Notes under the pieces: generated by a model
Databases searched by the model: none
Told to the model about the DNA's origin: nothing
What the model saw: the letters and a program-made list of their open reading frames with translations, nothing else
Translations under genes and position numbers: made by a program
Source of the DNA: DAOMNO01 sp035443885
GTDB taxonomy: Bacteria > Planctomycetota > Phycisphaerae > Phycisphaerales > SM1A02
Direction of reading: 5' to 3'
NCBI GenBank assembly: GCA_035443885.1
Contig: DAOMNO010000008.1
Location: 62,001 to 126,000 of the forward strand
DNA: 64,000 nucleotides
Shown: piece after piece, positions 51,936 to 62,600 of the stretch
Numbering within the stretch: the stretch's first letter is position 1
How the letters are laid out: every line of letters begins with the position of its first letter

Positions 51936-52787
51936 TCATCGCTGGCATGACGGGCAATAGACCGTCGATCGCTGGGCCAGCAGGCAATGGGCAAGCGGCT
52001 TATCACAGCGGAAACAGGGAAGGCCTGCTCTGCCGTAAACGCGGTGCCTGCTGGTAAACGTGCCGAAGTTGCCATGGCTGTCTGTGTAGTCTCGAATCGT
52101 TGATCCGCCCGCCTGTACCGCATGTTTGAGTATGGATCGAATAGATTTGGCGAGCGTGTTGATTATCGTTCTGTTCAGATCGCCAGCGGCTCGATTGGGT
52201 CGGATACGTGCTGTGAAAAGGGCTTCATCTGCGTAGATGTTGCCCACGCCCGCGAGGATTGCCTGGTTGAGCAGTGCAGCCTTGATCGGCGTATCGCGGC
52301 CAGCGAGCCTTGCGACCAGCTCCGGCCCTGTAATCGTGAGCGCGTCCGGCCCCAGCTCCGCCCAGCGATGGCACAGGAGTGATTCCCGGTTCGGGAATGG
52401 CCAGATGCCGCCGAAGCGGCGCGGATCACGAAAGCTCAATATGCCTGCAACATTGTCGCGTTGGTTGAGCAGCTCCCACTCACAATGCGTGTGTTTTTCG
52501 CGCGCTTGTGGCGTTGTGCGGTAGATCAGCCGCCCGGACATGCCGAGATGAATACACAGGACTCGATCTTCTTCGGTGCAGATAGCGAGCTGTTTTCCCA
52601 GTCGCTCCAGATGGGAAATCGTGCAGCTTTTGAGCAGATCACGGGGTGAAACGGGCGATTTTCTGGACGGTTCCTGCACGGGGTGGATAACATCGCTTCG
52701 ATGCACCAGCACGCGCCGAACTGCCGCTCCGACCAGCACAGGTTCCAGCGTTCGTTTGAGATGTTCGATTTCCGGCAGTTCCGGCAA
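51936..52787 (-). CDS. mutM: Formamidopyrimidine-DNA glycosylase (Fpg/MutM)
   Basis: 283 residues from a TTG at 52787. This start is fixed by function: Fpg enzymes need an N-terminal Pro-Glu after Met removal, and TTG gives (M)PELPEIEHLKRTLEP. An upstream extension to 52880 would bury the catalytic proline. Also present are LGKQLAI (the lysine region), the helix-two-turn-helix NQAILAGVGNIYADEALF, and a C-terminal zinc finger CFRC-x16-CPSC. It excises 8-oxoguanine and ring-opened purines. Convergent with dnaA across the candidate origin. Confidence 0.95.
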   Translation of the reverse strand: MPELPEIEHLKRTLEPVLVGAAVRRVLVHRSDVIHPVQEPSRKSPVSPRDLLKSCTISHLERLGKQLAICTEEDRVLCIHLGMSGRLIYRTTPQAREKHTHCEWELLNQRDNVAGILSFRDPRRFGGIWPFPNRESLLCHRWAELGPDALTITGPELVARLAGRDTPIKAALLNQAILAGVGNIYADEALFTARIRPNRAAGDLNRTIINTLAKSIRSILKHAVQAGGSTIRDYTDSHGNFGTFTSRHRVYGRAGLPCFRCDKPLAHCLLAQRSTVYCPSCQR

Positions 52788-52915
52788 CGCAGCAACATCC
52801 GATGGGTAGGAAACGTTGAATCTTCGCGTTTCCGGCACGCGCCGGCAGGGCGATCGTTCGAGTATAGCCGCGCCCTTCACCCGCTCCGCTCTGACTCACA
52901 GCACGAGGAGTGTTC

Positions 52916-53989
52916 ATGACCGATCCGCTTTCAGCCCGTCCGCTTGTTGAGGCCGCCGACCCCGAAACGGCAGCGCGCGAAGTCGTCAATGCGTACGACA
53001 CCATCACAAACGAGATCCACAAGGTCATCATCGGCCAGGATCAGGTGGTGGACGAACTGCTCACATGCATCTTCTGCGGCGGGCACGGCCTCGTCGTAGG
53101 CGTGCCGGGCCTGGCCAAAACACTGCTCATCTCGACCATCGCGCGCACGCTCAGCCTCGGCTTCTCGCGCATTCAGTTCACGCCGGACCTCATGCCTTCG
53201 GATATGACCGGCACGGAAGTGATCGAAGAAGACAAGACCACTGGCTCGCGAGAGATTCGCTTTGTGAAAGGCCCGATCTTCTCAAACGTCATTCTGGCGG
53301 ATGAAATCAATCGCACACCGCCGAAGACACAGGCCGCGCTGCTCGAAGCCATGCAGGAGCGCCAGGTTACAGCGGGCGGCGTGCGCCATCCGCTGCCTCA
53401 GCCGTTCTTCGTGCTCGCCACGCAGAACCCCATTGAACAGGAAGGCACCTATCCACTGCCGGAAGCGCAGCTCGATCGCTTCATGTTCAACATCACCATT
53501 CAGTACCCGACGGAAGAGCAGGAGCTGCGCATCGTGCAGCAGACCACCGCGGATACGCATGTGAACATCCAGCCGCTGCTGACCGGCGATGAAGTGATGC
53601 GCATTCAGCAGTTGGTGCGGCAGGTGCCCGTGGCGGACCACATTGTGCGTTATGCGCTGCGCCTGACACGCGCGACACGCATTCGCGAAGCGTCAAAGAA
53701 GCCCGCGGTTGTGGAGCAGTACGTTTCGTGGGGCGCGGGGCCGCGAGCGAGCCAGTACCTCGTGCTGGCAGCGAAGGCGAAGGCGATTCTCGCGGGTGCG
53801 ACGCATGTGATGCCCGAACACATTCGCGCCGTCGCGTTGCCCGTGCTGCGCCATCGAATCATCACAAACTTCAATGCGGAAGCGGATGGCATCACCGCGG
53901 ACAACATCATCAACACGCTGGTGGAGATGACGCCCGTTGACGGCTCAGACGACGCCACCACGAAGCAGATGGACGCGGTGATGCGGTAA
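52916..53989 (+). CDS. MoxR-family AAA+ ATPase
   Basis: 357 residues from the ATG at 52916, with GAGGAG five bases upstream. Motifs: Walker A GVPGLAKTLLIST, the IQFTPDLMPSDMTGTEV insert, Walker B VILADEINRTPPKTQAALLEAMQERQVT, sensor 1 FVLATQNPIEQEGTYPLPEAQLDRFMF and the C-terminal helical lid. MoxR ATPases act as chaperones for the vWA/DUF58 proteins encoded with them. First gene of a six-gene or longer plus-strand operon running to the window end. Confidence 0.95.
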   Translation: MTDPLSARPLVEAADPETAAREVVNAYDTITNEIHKVIIGQDQVVDELLTCIFCGGHGLVVGVPGLAKTLLISTIARTLSLGFSRIQFTPDLMPSDMTGTEVIEEDKTTGSREIRFVKGPIFSNVILADEINRTPPKTQAALLEAMQERQVTAGGVRHPLPQPFFVLATQNPIEQEGTYPLPEAQLDRFMFNITIQYPTEEQELRIVQQTTADTHVNIQPLLTGDEVMRIQQLVRQVPVADHIVRYALRLTRATRIREASKKPAVVEQYVSWGAGPRASQYLVLAAKAKAILAGATHVMPEHIRAVALPVLRHRIITNFNAEADGITADNIINTLVEMTPVDGSDDATTKQMDAVMR

Positions 53990-54025
53990 GCCACTCTCTT
54001 CCCCCGCTCGGCACACGGAGGTCCC

Positions 54026-54997
54026 ATGGCGGAAGCCACCGTTCGCGCAGAAAACTATCTCGCTCCCGAAACGCTCGGGCAGCTTCTGCCGTTCGAGCTG
54101 CGCGCCAAGATGATCGTCGAAGGCGTGATGAGCGGCATGCACCGCTCGCCGTATCAAGGTATGGCCGTCGAGTTCGCGCAGCATCGGCAGTATGTCGTCG
54201 GCGATGACCTCAAGCATCTCGACTGGAAAGTCTTCGGCAGGTCCGACAAACTGTATCTCAAGCAGTACCAGCAGGAGACAAACCTTGATGTCGTCATCCT
54301 TGTTGACGCATCCGCTTCGATGCGATTCGGCACGCTGGCGATCAAGAAAGACTGGGGCGGGACCACGGCCAGCAAACAGGTGAACCGCTGGACCAAGTTC
54401 GACCACGCCACCGCGCTTGCAGCAGCCATCGCCTACCTCTGCCTGCAACAGCAGGACCGCGTCGGCGTCGCCGTCTTCGCGGATGAACTCAAAACGCAGA
54501 TCAGGCGCAGCAGCGCGCGAAGCCAGTGGAAGACGATTGTTACTAGCCTCAGCGGCGAACCAGTGGACGCACCCACAAACTTCGTCAAAGTAACCGAGCA
54601 GGCTCTGAGCAAGATCACGAACCGCGCACTCTTTGTCATCATCTCCGACCTCTTTGAGGATGCGGAGATCATCCGCCAGTGCCTCGCGCGTTTCCGGCAT
54701 CGAAGACATGATGTCATCCTGCTGCACACGCTTGATCGGCAGGAAATGCGGTTCGACTTCTCGCAGCCTGCGCCGTTTGTCGGCCTGGAGAACGAAGGCC
54801 GCGTGCGCATCGACCCGCGCGCCATTCGGCAGGGCTACCTTGAGGCGCTGCAGCGACACATGGACGCCGTCTCTCGCGCTGCGATGAACTTCGGCTTCGA
54901 TTACCTGCGCCTCGATACGCACGAATCCGTCGGCCCCGCACTGGCGTATCTCCTCGCCAAGCGCAACGCGCAGGTGAAAGGGGGGAAGTTCGCGTGA
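54026..54997 (+). CDS. DUF58 domain protein (vWA-like)
   Basis: 323 residues with a GGAGG site four bases from the ATG. The DUF58 signature reads GMHRSPYQGMAVEFAQHRQYVVGDDLKHLDWKVFGRSDKLYLKQYQQETNL, followed by the metal-ion-dependent adhesion site VVILVDASASMRFG. The Rossmann-like remainder continues with VGVAVFADEL and ALFVIISDLFED. Cytosolic; presumed partner of the MoxR ATPase 36 bases upstream. Confidence 0.93.
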   Translation: MAEATVRAENYLAPETLGQLLPFELRAKMIVEGVMSGMHRSPYQGMAVEFAQHRQYVVGDDLKHLDWKVFGRSDKLYLKQYQQETNLDVVILVDASASMRFGTLAIKKDWGGTTASKQVNRWTKFDHATALAAAIAYLCLQQQDRVGVAVFADELKTQIRRSSARSQWKTIVTSLSGEPVDAPTNFVKVTEQALSKITNRALFVIISDLFEDAEIIRQCLARFRHRRHDVILLHTLDRQEMRFDFSQPAPFVGLENEGRVRIDPRAIRQGYLEALQRHMDAVSRAAMNFGFDYLRLDTHESVGPALAYLLAKRNAQVKGGKFA

Positions 54998-55112
54998 AAA
55001 ATACTGATAACCGTTCAAGCGCCCAAAGAGAGTCAGGCATCCGTTTGCGGCACAGCATGGATTTCAAGGCGTCAGAGATTCAGCAGTTTGCGGGGGTTTG
55101 GGGGGCGCGCGC

Positions 55113-57344
55113 ATGACGTTTGTAACCGCGTGGCTTGCTGCTGCCGGCGCCGCAGCGATGGCCATCCCCATCCTCATCCACCTGCTCAGCAGGCAACGTC
55201 GCAAGCCGATCGAATGGGCCGCGATGCGATTCCTTCTGGAAGCGATCCGCAAGCACAAGCGACGCCTGCAACTGCAGCAGATTCTTCTGCTCGCTACGCG
55301 ATGTCTCATTGTGCTACTGCTCGGCGCAGCGCTTGCCCGCCCGATTCTTTCACAGGCAGGCCTGCTCGCGCGGGGCGGCAACCGCGCGGTCTATCTCGTC
55401 ATCGACAACAGCATGGCGTCCGGTCTCGCGCCGGATCGCGCGGCAGCGTTGCAGGCCCATATCATCCACGCGCGAGAAATCATCAGCGCGCTCGACCCCG
55501 GCGATCGCGTCGGCGTCATCACCCTTGCGCGGCCCGCGCACGCGCTGCTCTCGCCGCCTTCAACCGATCACGCTTCCGTGTTATCGCTTCTTCAATCCCT
55601 CGCGCCGGCGGATGCCCCTGCGGATATTGCAGGCGCGCTGATCGCGCTCCGCCAGGCGCTGGATCAAACTGTGGACGATCGCGACCACACCTTCGTCTAT
55701 CTGCTCAGCGAGTTTCGCGCTGGCTCCGCACCGCTCGATTCACCATTGCCCACGGTCTTGCGCGATCTCGGTTCGCGCGTAACGCTTCTTCACGAACAAC
55801 CCGCAGCCGCGCCGGTTGGCAATGTGCAGATCGTCGCCATTGAGCCTGTGCGCAGTGTTGTCGTGCCTGGTGCAGCGGATGGTTCAGGGCAAATCACCGT
55901 GCGACTGACCCGGCACGGCGATGAACTCGCTGCGGATGTCTCGCGCGTGCGCGTCATTGTTGATGCGCCGGGGTCCATCGGTCCCGCCCTGCCCGAAGTC
56001 GAGCCTCGACTGGTTCGCTGGGAGCCGGGCCAATCACAGGCGTCAGTAGATGTGCTGCTCTCCATCGCGGCGATGAACGATCAGGAACTCTCGATCACCG
56101 CGCGATTGGATGATGACTCCCTCAACGCAGACAACGCGCGACATGCCGTGCTGAGCCTGCGCAGACAGATTCGGGTAGCGATGCTGGAGCGCCGCGCGTT
56201 CGGCTTCGAGTCCACAATCGACCGCTTCCGCGCCGGGCAATGGATTCGCCGCGCACTCGAGCCGCGCGAAGGCGGCCCGATGCAGCTCGTCGAAGTCGAA
56301 CCAGCCGCACTCAGTCATGCGGATGTTCGCACTGCAGATGTCGTGGTCGCAGCGCGGCCAGACCTGCTCAATGAAGCGGGTTGGCGCGTGCTGCGCGAGT
56401 TTGTGGATGCTGGCGGCCTGCTCATCGTGACTCCTCCGGGCGATCTCAATGTGCACCAGTGGACCGAGCGCTTCACGGCGGAACTCGAGCTGCCGTGGCG
56501 CGTCGCATTGGAAGCGGTTGACCACACGGAAGGCATGTTCCTTGCCGATGAACAACCTGCCTCAGAGCTGCTGCGCTTGATTTCAACGGATATTGATGAG
56601 CTGTCGCGCTCGGTCGTCGTCATGCGGTCGCTCGCGGTTGATGTTGCGGAACAATCTGGTTCTGCCGCGGCGCTGCGACTGGCGGACGGCTCGCCCGCGC
56701 TGCTCATTGGTGCGCCGCCGGATGCGCGCGGCATGGTCGCGCTCTTCACCCCCGCGCTCGAACTCAGTTGGACAAGCCTGCCCAGCAAGCCGCTGATGGT
56801 GCCGCTGATGCACGAACTCGTTCGCCAGGGCCTGAGCCTCATTCACGCTTCACAGCGCATCATCGCGGGCGATCAGCCCGTCATCGCGGGTTATGCGGGC
56901 GGCCGCGCTGCGACAGAGATCGTTGATCCCGCCGGGCAACGCGTGCCGCTCGACGGGCGGCGCGGCGGCGCGCGTCCCATTCAGCCACTCTCACGCGCTG
57001 GTTTGTATGAGCTGCGCGATGGCGGCTCGAACGCGCTTGGCACATTCGCGGTCAATATCGACCCCGAAGCAGGCCGAACCGAAACACAACTCCCCGCAGC
57101 AGTGGCGGCGTGGCTTGGCGCGTCCGGCCCGTGGTCCATGTTCTCGCCGGGTGAAGCCGCAGCGGGTTTGAAGTCCACGCCCACATCGTCGCCCCTCGCC
57201 GCGATCCTTTTAATGATCGTGCTCGCGCTGCTGGCGATTGAAACCATCCTCGCGCGGCGGTTCAGTTATTCATCCGAGACGGCTGAAGTCAGTCTTGTCG
57301 CCGCGTCGTCGCGGCCAGTTGCAGCGGCGGGAGGCCAGGCATGA
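55113..57344 (+). CDS. BatA-like membrane protein with vWA domain
   Basis: 743 residues. The N-terminal two-helix BatA module is clear (FVTAWLAAAGAAAMAIPILIHLLSRQRRKPIEW...; LLLATRCLIVLLLGAALARPIL). A vWA domain has the MIDAS-like VYLVIDNSMASG. Long extracytoplasmic beta-rich regions follow, and a C-terminal helix (LAAILLMIVLALLAIETILARRF). The gap of 115 bases after DUF58 has no gene. The stop overlaps the next start (ATGA). Bat proteins are tied to envelope stress or aerotolerance in other phyla; here the role is unknown. Confidence 0.87.
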   Translation: MTFVTAWLAAAGAAAMAIPILIHLLSRQRRKPIEWAAMRFLLEAIRKHKRRLQLQQILLLATRCLIVLLLGAALARPILSQAGLLARGGNRAVYLVIDNSMASGLAPDRAAALQAHIIHAREIISALDPGDRVGVITLARPAHALLSPPSTDHASVLSLLQSLAPADAPADIAGALIALRQALDQTVDDRDHTFVYLLSEFRAGSAPLDSPLPTVLRDLGSRVTLLHEQPAAAPVGNVQIVAIEPVRSVVVPGAADGSGQITVRLTRHGDELAADVSRVRVIVDAPGSIGPALPEVEPRLVRWEPGQSQASVDVLLSIAAMNDQELSITARLDDDSLNADNARHAVLSLRRQIRVAMLERRAFGFESTIDRFRAGQWIRRALEPREGGPMQLVEVEPAALSHADVRTADVVVAARPDLLNEAGWRVLREFVDAGGLLIVTPPGDLNVHQWTERFTAELELPWRVALEAVDHTEGMFLADEQPASELLRLISTDIDELSRSVVVMRSLAVDVAEQSGSAAALRLADGSPALLIGAPPDARGMVALFTPALELSWTSLPSKPLMVPLMHELVRQGLSLIHASQRIIAGDQPVIAGYAGGRAATEIVDPAGQRVPLDGRRGGARPIQPLSRAGLYELRDGGSNALGTFAVNIDPEAGRTETQLPAAVAAWLGASGPWSMFSPGEAAAGLKSTPTSSPLAAILLMIVLALLAIETILARRFSYSSETAEVSLVAASSRPVAAAGGQA

Positions 57345-59668
57345 ACACGCCGCTCCTGCGCTGGCTGTTGAATATCGAAACGATCCCCGCAGACGCGGAG
57401 AACGTGCGCCTGGCGTGGGAGAATCCGTGGCCTGCATGGGCGTGGGCATTGCTCATCGTCAGCGCGGGCGTCTTCGCAGCGTGGAGCTACAGCAGGCTGG
57501 TGGGCAAGCGCGCGGGCCGTATCACGCTCGCGGGCGTGCGATGCGCGATTCTTCTGCTCGTGATCACGGTTATTGCAGGCCCGATGCTTGAAATGCCGCG
57601 CGAAAGCGTCGAGCAGGATTGGGTGCTCGCGCTCGTGGATCGCAGCGCATCCATGCAGATTCCCGACGGCGCGGCGGTTACGCAGCCGGTGCGAATGACG
57701 CGCGATGAGCAGCTGCGCAGCATTCTCGATCGGCACACACCCGTTCTCGCAGAGCTGAGCGAACAGCGGCAGCTTGTGTGGCTCGGCTTTCACATGGGCG
57801 CGTTTTCGCTGCCCGGCGCGGAAACAGAAGCCGCGGCCATTCCTGAACTTGGTCCTGCCGACGGACCGCGCACCAACATCAATACTGCGATTGAACAGGC
57901 GTTGCAGCGCGCCGCAGGTCGGCCATTGTCCGGCGTGGTCGTTTTCTCTGATGGCCGCACAAGCGACCCACCCACCCGATCGCTGCTTCGCCGCCTGCAG
58001 GCGGACGCGGTGCCTGTGTATGTGGTGCCGCTGGGTTCTTCTGATCCGCTCTCAGAGCTGGCGATTCGTCGCGTTGATGCGCCCCGCCGCGCGTTTGTTC
58101 GCGACAAAGTTCCGGTGTCTGTGCAGCTTGATTCACTGGGTGACGCAGCGGCGGGGGGCCGCGCGACGATTCGACTCGTTGATGAGATGGCTGGCGAAGA
58201 GCTGGACCGTGTGGAGATCGCAGCGGGTGAGCAGCGCGAAGCGGTAACGCTCACCGCGGAGCCGCGCCTTGCCGGCCGCGCGAACTGGCGCATTGAGATC
58301 GACACCGAGCGGCCCGCGCTTGTCCCCGAACACACGGTGCATCGCTTCGCGATCGAGTTGATTGATCGTCCGTTGCGCGTCTTGTTTGTCGAGGGTTATC
58401 CGCGCTGGGAATATCGCTATGTGAAGAACCTGATGGTGCGCGAGCGGTCGATTGAAAGCTCAGTGATGCTCATTTCCGCGGATCGCGACTTCGCGCAGGA
58501 AGGCAACCAGCCGATCACGCGCCTGCCGCGCTCGCCTGAGGAGTTTGCCGAGTTCGATGTCATCGTGCTTGGCGACGTGCCCGCCTCGTTCTTCACGCCT
58601 TCACAGCTTGAGATGATTCGCGATCATGTTGCGGAGCGCGGCGCGGGGTTGCTGTGGATTGCAGGCGAGCGCGATACGCCCAGCAGCTACGCGGGCACCG
58701 TGCTGGCGGATCTGCTCCCCATGCGCAGCGGCAGCTCGCGCGGCGCGCAGGCCATCGGCCGCCCCGTCCTCATGCAGCCCACCGAACTCGCAGAACGTCT
58801 GGGCGTGCTGCAGCTCACAACGCCCGGCGGCGTGGGCTGGCCCGAAGAACTGACCGACCCCAGCTACGGCTGGTCGCGATTGCAATGGGCTGTGCGCGTG
58901 GAGCCTTCACGCCTCAAGCCGACCGCTGAGGTGCTCGCGGAAACAACCGAGCGATTCGATGGCTCGCGCCTTCCGCTTGTAACACTGATGCGCTACGGCG
59001 CGGGGCAGACAATCTTTGTCGCCACGGATGAAATCTGGCGATGGCGCTACGGCAGGGGCGAGCAACTGCCGGAACAGTTCTGGGTGCAGATGATGCGCAT
59101 GCTGGGCAGAGAGAGCCTTGAGGCGTCAGGCCAGCAGGCGATTCTGGAAGTCAGTCCGCGCCGCGCGCAGGTGAGCCAGCCGATTCGCCTGGAGCTGCGC
59201 CTGCTTGATGCGCGCTTGACGGAAGATCGTCGCGCCAGCGTTGTAGCGATTCTCGAAAACGAGCGCGGTGAAACAACCGCAGAGATCGAACTTGTGCGCG
59301 ACGGCGGAGCCGAAGAACGTTTCGCAGCGACGTATCTTCCTGATATCCCAGGTTCGTATCGCGTGCGCCTTGCGGACGCGGCCATCATGGATTCAGGTGC
59401 GGAAGCGACCATTGAGGTGTATGCGCCGGATGACGAAATGCGCAGGCCGGAAACCGACCACGCGCTGCTCGCTGAACTCGCGGACATAACGGGCGGCAAG
59501 GTGCTTGATCCAGACGATCTGGATGCCCTCCGCAGCTTGCCGAACCGCTCCATTCGGACATCCAACCCCCTGACAGAACGCATCTGGGATACGCCCCTGT
59601 TTTTTCTCTTGATCCTCCTTGCCCTCACAGCCGAATGGATTGGCAGGAAGGTGTTGCGTCTGGTGTGA
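57341..59668 (+). CDS. Membrane vWA protein with glutamine-amidotransferase-like domain
   Basis: 775 residues. Two N-terminal helices (PAWAWALLIVSAGVFAAWSY; VRCAILLLVITVIAGPML) precede a vWA domain with VLALVDRSASMQIPDG and SGVVVFSDGRTSD. An immunoglobulin-like stretch follows, then a GATase1-like region (RVLFVEGYPRWEYRYVKNLM...; FDVIVLGDVPASFFTPSQLEMIRDHVAERGAGLLWIAG) that lacks an evident catalytic Cys. The C-terminal helix is PLFFLLILLALTAEWIG. Such proteins are common in planctomycete Bat-like operons. Overlaps the preceding gene by 4 bases. Confidence 0.87.
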   Translation: MNTPLLRWLLNIETIPADAENVRLAWENPWPAWAWALLIVSAGVFAAWSYSRLVGKRAGRITLAGVRCAILLLVITVIAGPMLEMPRESVEQDWVLALVDRSASMQIPDGAAVTQPVRMTRDEQLRSILDRHTPVLAELSEQRQLVWLGFHMGAFSLPGAETEAAAIPELGPADGPRTNINTAIEQALQRAAGRPLSGVVVFSDGRTSDPPTRSLLRRLQADAVPVYVVPLGSSDPLSELAIRRVDAPRRAFVRDKVPVSVQLDSLGDAAAGGRATIRLVDEMAGEELDRVEIAAGEQREAVTLTAEPRLAGRANWRIEIDTERPALVPEHTVHRFAIELIDRPLRVLFVEGYPRWEYRYVKNLMVRERSIESSVMLISADRDFAQEGNQPITRLPRSPEEFAEFDVIVLGDVPASFFTPSQLEMIRDHVAERGAGLLWIAGERDTPSSYAGTVLADLLPMRSGSSRGAQAIGRPVLMQPTELAERLGVLQLTTPGGVGWPEELTDPSYGWSRLQWAVRVEPSRLKPTAEVLAETTERFDGSRLPLVTLMRYGAGQTIFVATDEIWRWRYGRGEQLPEQFWVQMMRMLGRESLEASGQQAILEVSPRRAQVSQPIRLELRLLDARLTEDRRASVVAILENERGETTAEIELVRDGGAEERFAATYLPDIPGSYRVRLADAAIMDSGAEATIEVYAPDDEMRRPETDHALLAELADITGGKVLDPDDLDALRSLPNRSIRTSNPLTERIWDTPLFFLLILLALTAEWIGRKVLRLV

Positions 59669-59695
59669 GCGGACCCGCCATACAGTGTGTCAAGT

Positions 59696-62600
59696 ATGAA
59701 TCACGTGATCGACCAGCTTGAGCAGATTCGCAGGCGCAGCAGAGCCATGCTGGTGCTGCAACGCGCAAGCGTCGTGCTGGCGTGGGCGATCGGCATCATG
59801 CTCGCGCTCATCGCGCTGGACTATCTGCTCCGCCTGCCCAGCGCGTTTCGGCTCGTTACGCTGATCCTCGGTTCCGCCGCGCTCCTTTATACGTTCCATA
59901 CGCGCGTGTGGAGCGCCGCCCGGTTCAGGCCCTCGCTCACACAACTTGCGCTGCGTGTGGAGCGGGTGTTCCCTGCGGTTGCGGGCCGCCTGGCGTCGAG
60001 CGTCGAGTTTGCAGCAGCGGGGGTGGACCAGACGAACGCGCTCGCAGCACACAGCGTGCGCGAAACAGAGTCGCGACTGGCGAGCAGCGGCAGCGCGATG
60101 CGCAGCATCATCGACCCCCGCCGCACACTGCGTGATCTCACGGCGTTCTTCGTTGCAGCCACCATCTGTGGGGCGTTCATCTTCATCAGTCCCGCGTCCG
60201 CCCAAACCGGCTTCACCCGTCTTTTGCTGCCGTACAGCGCAACAAAGTGGCCCGCTCGCACAGGCGTGGAATCACTGATGAACGAAGTTGTCTCGCCTGG
60301 CGGCGTTCATCCCCGCGGGCAGGCCTTGCCGCTGCGGGCGCGTGTAACACGAGGCGATGCATCGCAGCGGGTCATGGCGCATTACAGGTTGCGCACAGCG
60401 GGCGCGTTCGGTCCCTGGCAACAGGCGCTACTCACCCAGCAGGCCGCACATGCCGGCCGCGTACACGAGCGACTGATCGACTCCAGTGCGGATGGCATCG
60501 AGCTGTATTTCACCACACAGGATGACGAGACAGAGATCGAGTCCATCACGATTGTGCCGCCGCCCGCTGTTCGTCGCGCGTCGGTCTCCATCGCTCCGCC
60601 GGAGTATGCGGCGGCTCGCGTGCCGACGCGCGATATGGAACTCGGTCCGGGTTTGGATTCGCGCGCTGTAACGGAAACGGCGTCGCTCGTCGGTTCGGAT
60701 GTCGAACTTCATTTCACCTTCAACAAAGCGCTGCCCGTTGCGCCGGAAGCGGCGCACGAGGCGTGGCTTCGTCGCACGCTCGGCTGGCATGAAGGCGATC
60801 TGCCGCGATTCGCGGTCGATCCACAGGATGGCAGGCGGTGGTCGCTGCGCTGGACGCTGGATCAGACGCGCGCGCTCACACTTGACCTCATGGATGAGCA
60901 TGGCCTGCGAAACACCGAGCCGATCGTGTATCGCATTGAAGCAGCAAGTGATGCTCCGCCGTCCGTAACACTGATGAAGCCACAGGCTGATGAGGCTGTG
61001 TTGGCGAGCGCGATTGTGCCTCTTGCTGCGGAAGCGCAGGATGACGTTGCGGTGTCGAGCCTCGCAGTGGAAGCGCGGCTGCAAAGGGCCGGCGACCCGC
61101 GCGTGCCCGACATGGAGCACCAGCCGCTCTGGCATTACGGCGGGGCGGAGACGATTGATTCCCCACTTGCGCGGCTGGAAACAAGTCTTTCGCTGCCGCA
61201 GCTTCCCATGAAGCTCGCAGAGGGCGATGTGCTGCATGTTGTTGCAGTCGCCACGGACAACTTCGAGCAGGAGGGTGAAGCGCGTGGGCCTTCTTACTCC
61301 GCATCAAGGCGGCTGCGCATCATCGGCGAGCTGGAGTTCGCCACCCAGATGCGCCGCCAGCTCGGTGTTGTGCGCCAGAACGCCATTCGCATGGAAACCT
61401 TGCAGGCGGAGCTGCAAGAGAGCATTAGCGAGGACGGCGTGCAGCCGGGGGTGGAGCGCGCCCAGGCGCAGCTTACTGAGAGGATCGCGGCGCAGCGCGA
61501 AGCGGTTGAAGAACTCGCACAGCAGATGGAGCGTAATCGGCTTGACGATCGCCAGCTTGAATCACTCTTGCAGCAGTCGCGCGATCTCCTGGATTTTGCT
61601 GGCCGCGCCGCCAACCGCGCAACAGAAGCCATCGGCTCGCCCGCATCGCGAAGCGAGAATGAAGCAGAACGCGAAGCGGCGCAGCAGGATATCGCCGAAG
61701 CGCAGCAGGAAGTTCGTGATGAACTGGCTGACCTCATCGAGTTGCTTGATCGTGATGAGGACACATGGGTCGTTACCCGCCGCCTTGAAGGACTGATGGA
61801 AGAGCAATCGCGATTGGCAGAGGCCACGGCGCAGTTGGCAGATCGAACTGTTGGCCAGTCGCTCAGCGATCTTTCCCGTGAAGACCTGACGGAACTCGAC
61901 CGCATCGCCCGCCGCCAGCGCGAGCTGCGCGATGAGGCGCGCCAGTTGATTGATAATCTGCGTGAGCGGGCGCAGTCGATGGAGAACGTCGATCAGCGCG
62001 CTGCATCCGGCATGCGCAACGCAGCGCGCACGGGCGAGCAGCGCGAGCTTGACCGCGACATGCAGAACGCAGCGGAGCGAGCCGCGCAGAACCAGCTTCG
62101 CGCCGCCCAGCAGGGCCAGCAGCAAGCGGCCCAGACCATGCAGCGCATGTTGCAGGAAATGCAGGAAACGCAACAGGCCCGCGCCGAGCAATTGCTGCGG
62201 CAGTTGGCCAGCCTGATCGAGTCCATCGATCGTCTGATCTTCGTGCAGGAGAACGAAATCGTCGCGCTCGCCCGCGCTGTGGAAGACGGTGATTTCACCG
62301 GTCGCGACCGTTCGATGATTCGCCTGAACCAGAATACGCAGGCCGTGGCGGGCGAAGCGCGCGCTGCGGGGCAGCAGTCAAGGCGTATCGCGCGCTCGCT
62401 AGATCGCGCTGCCGACGCCCAGGGTGCAGCAGCCGTTGCGCTGCGCGCCGAGCCGATTGATGTGCCTGCCGCGGAACGGGCTGAGGAACGTTCGCTTGAG
62501 CTGTTGCGAGAAGCCCGCGCACTGGCGGAAGAGTTGCAGCAGCAGGCGAGGGAAGATGAAGTCCGCCGCCGCCGTGAGGAGCTGATCGCTTCCTACCGCG

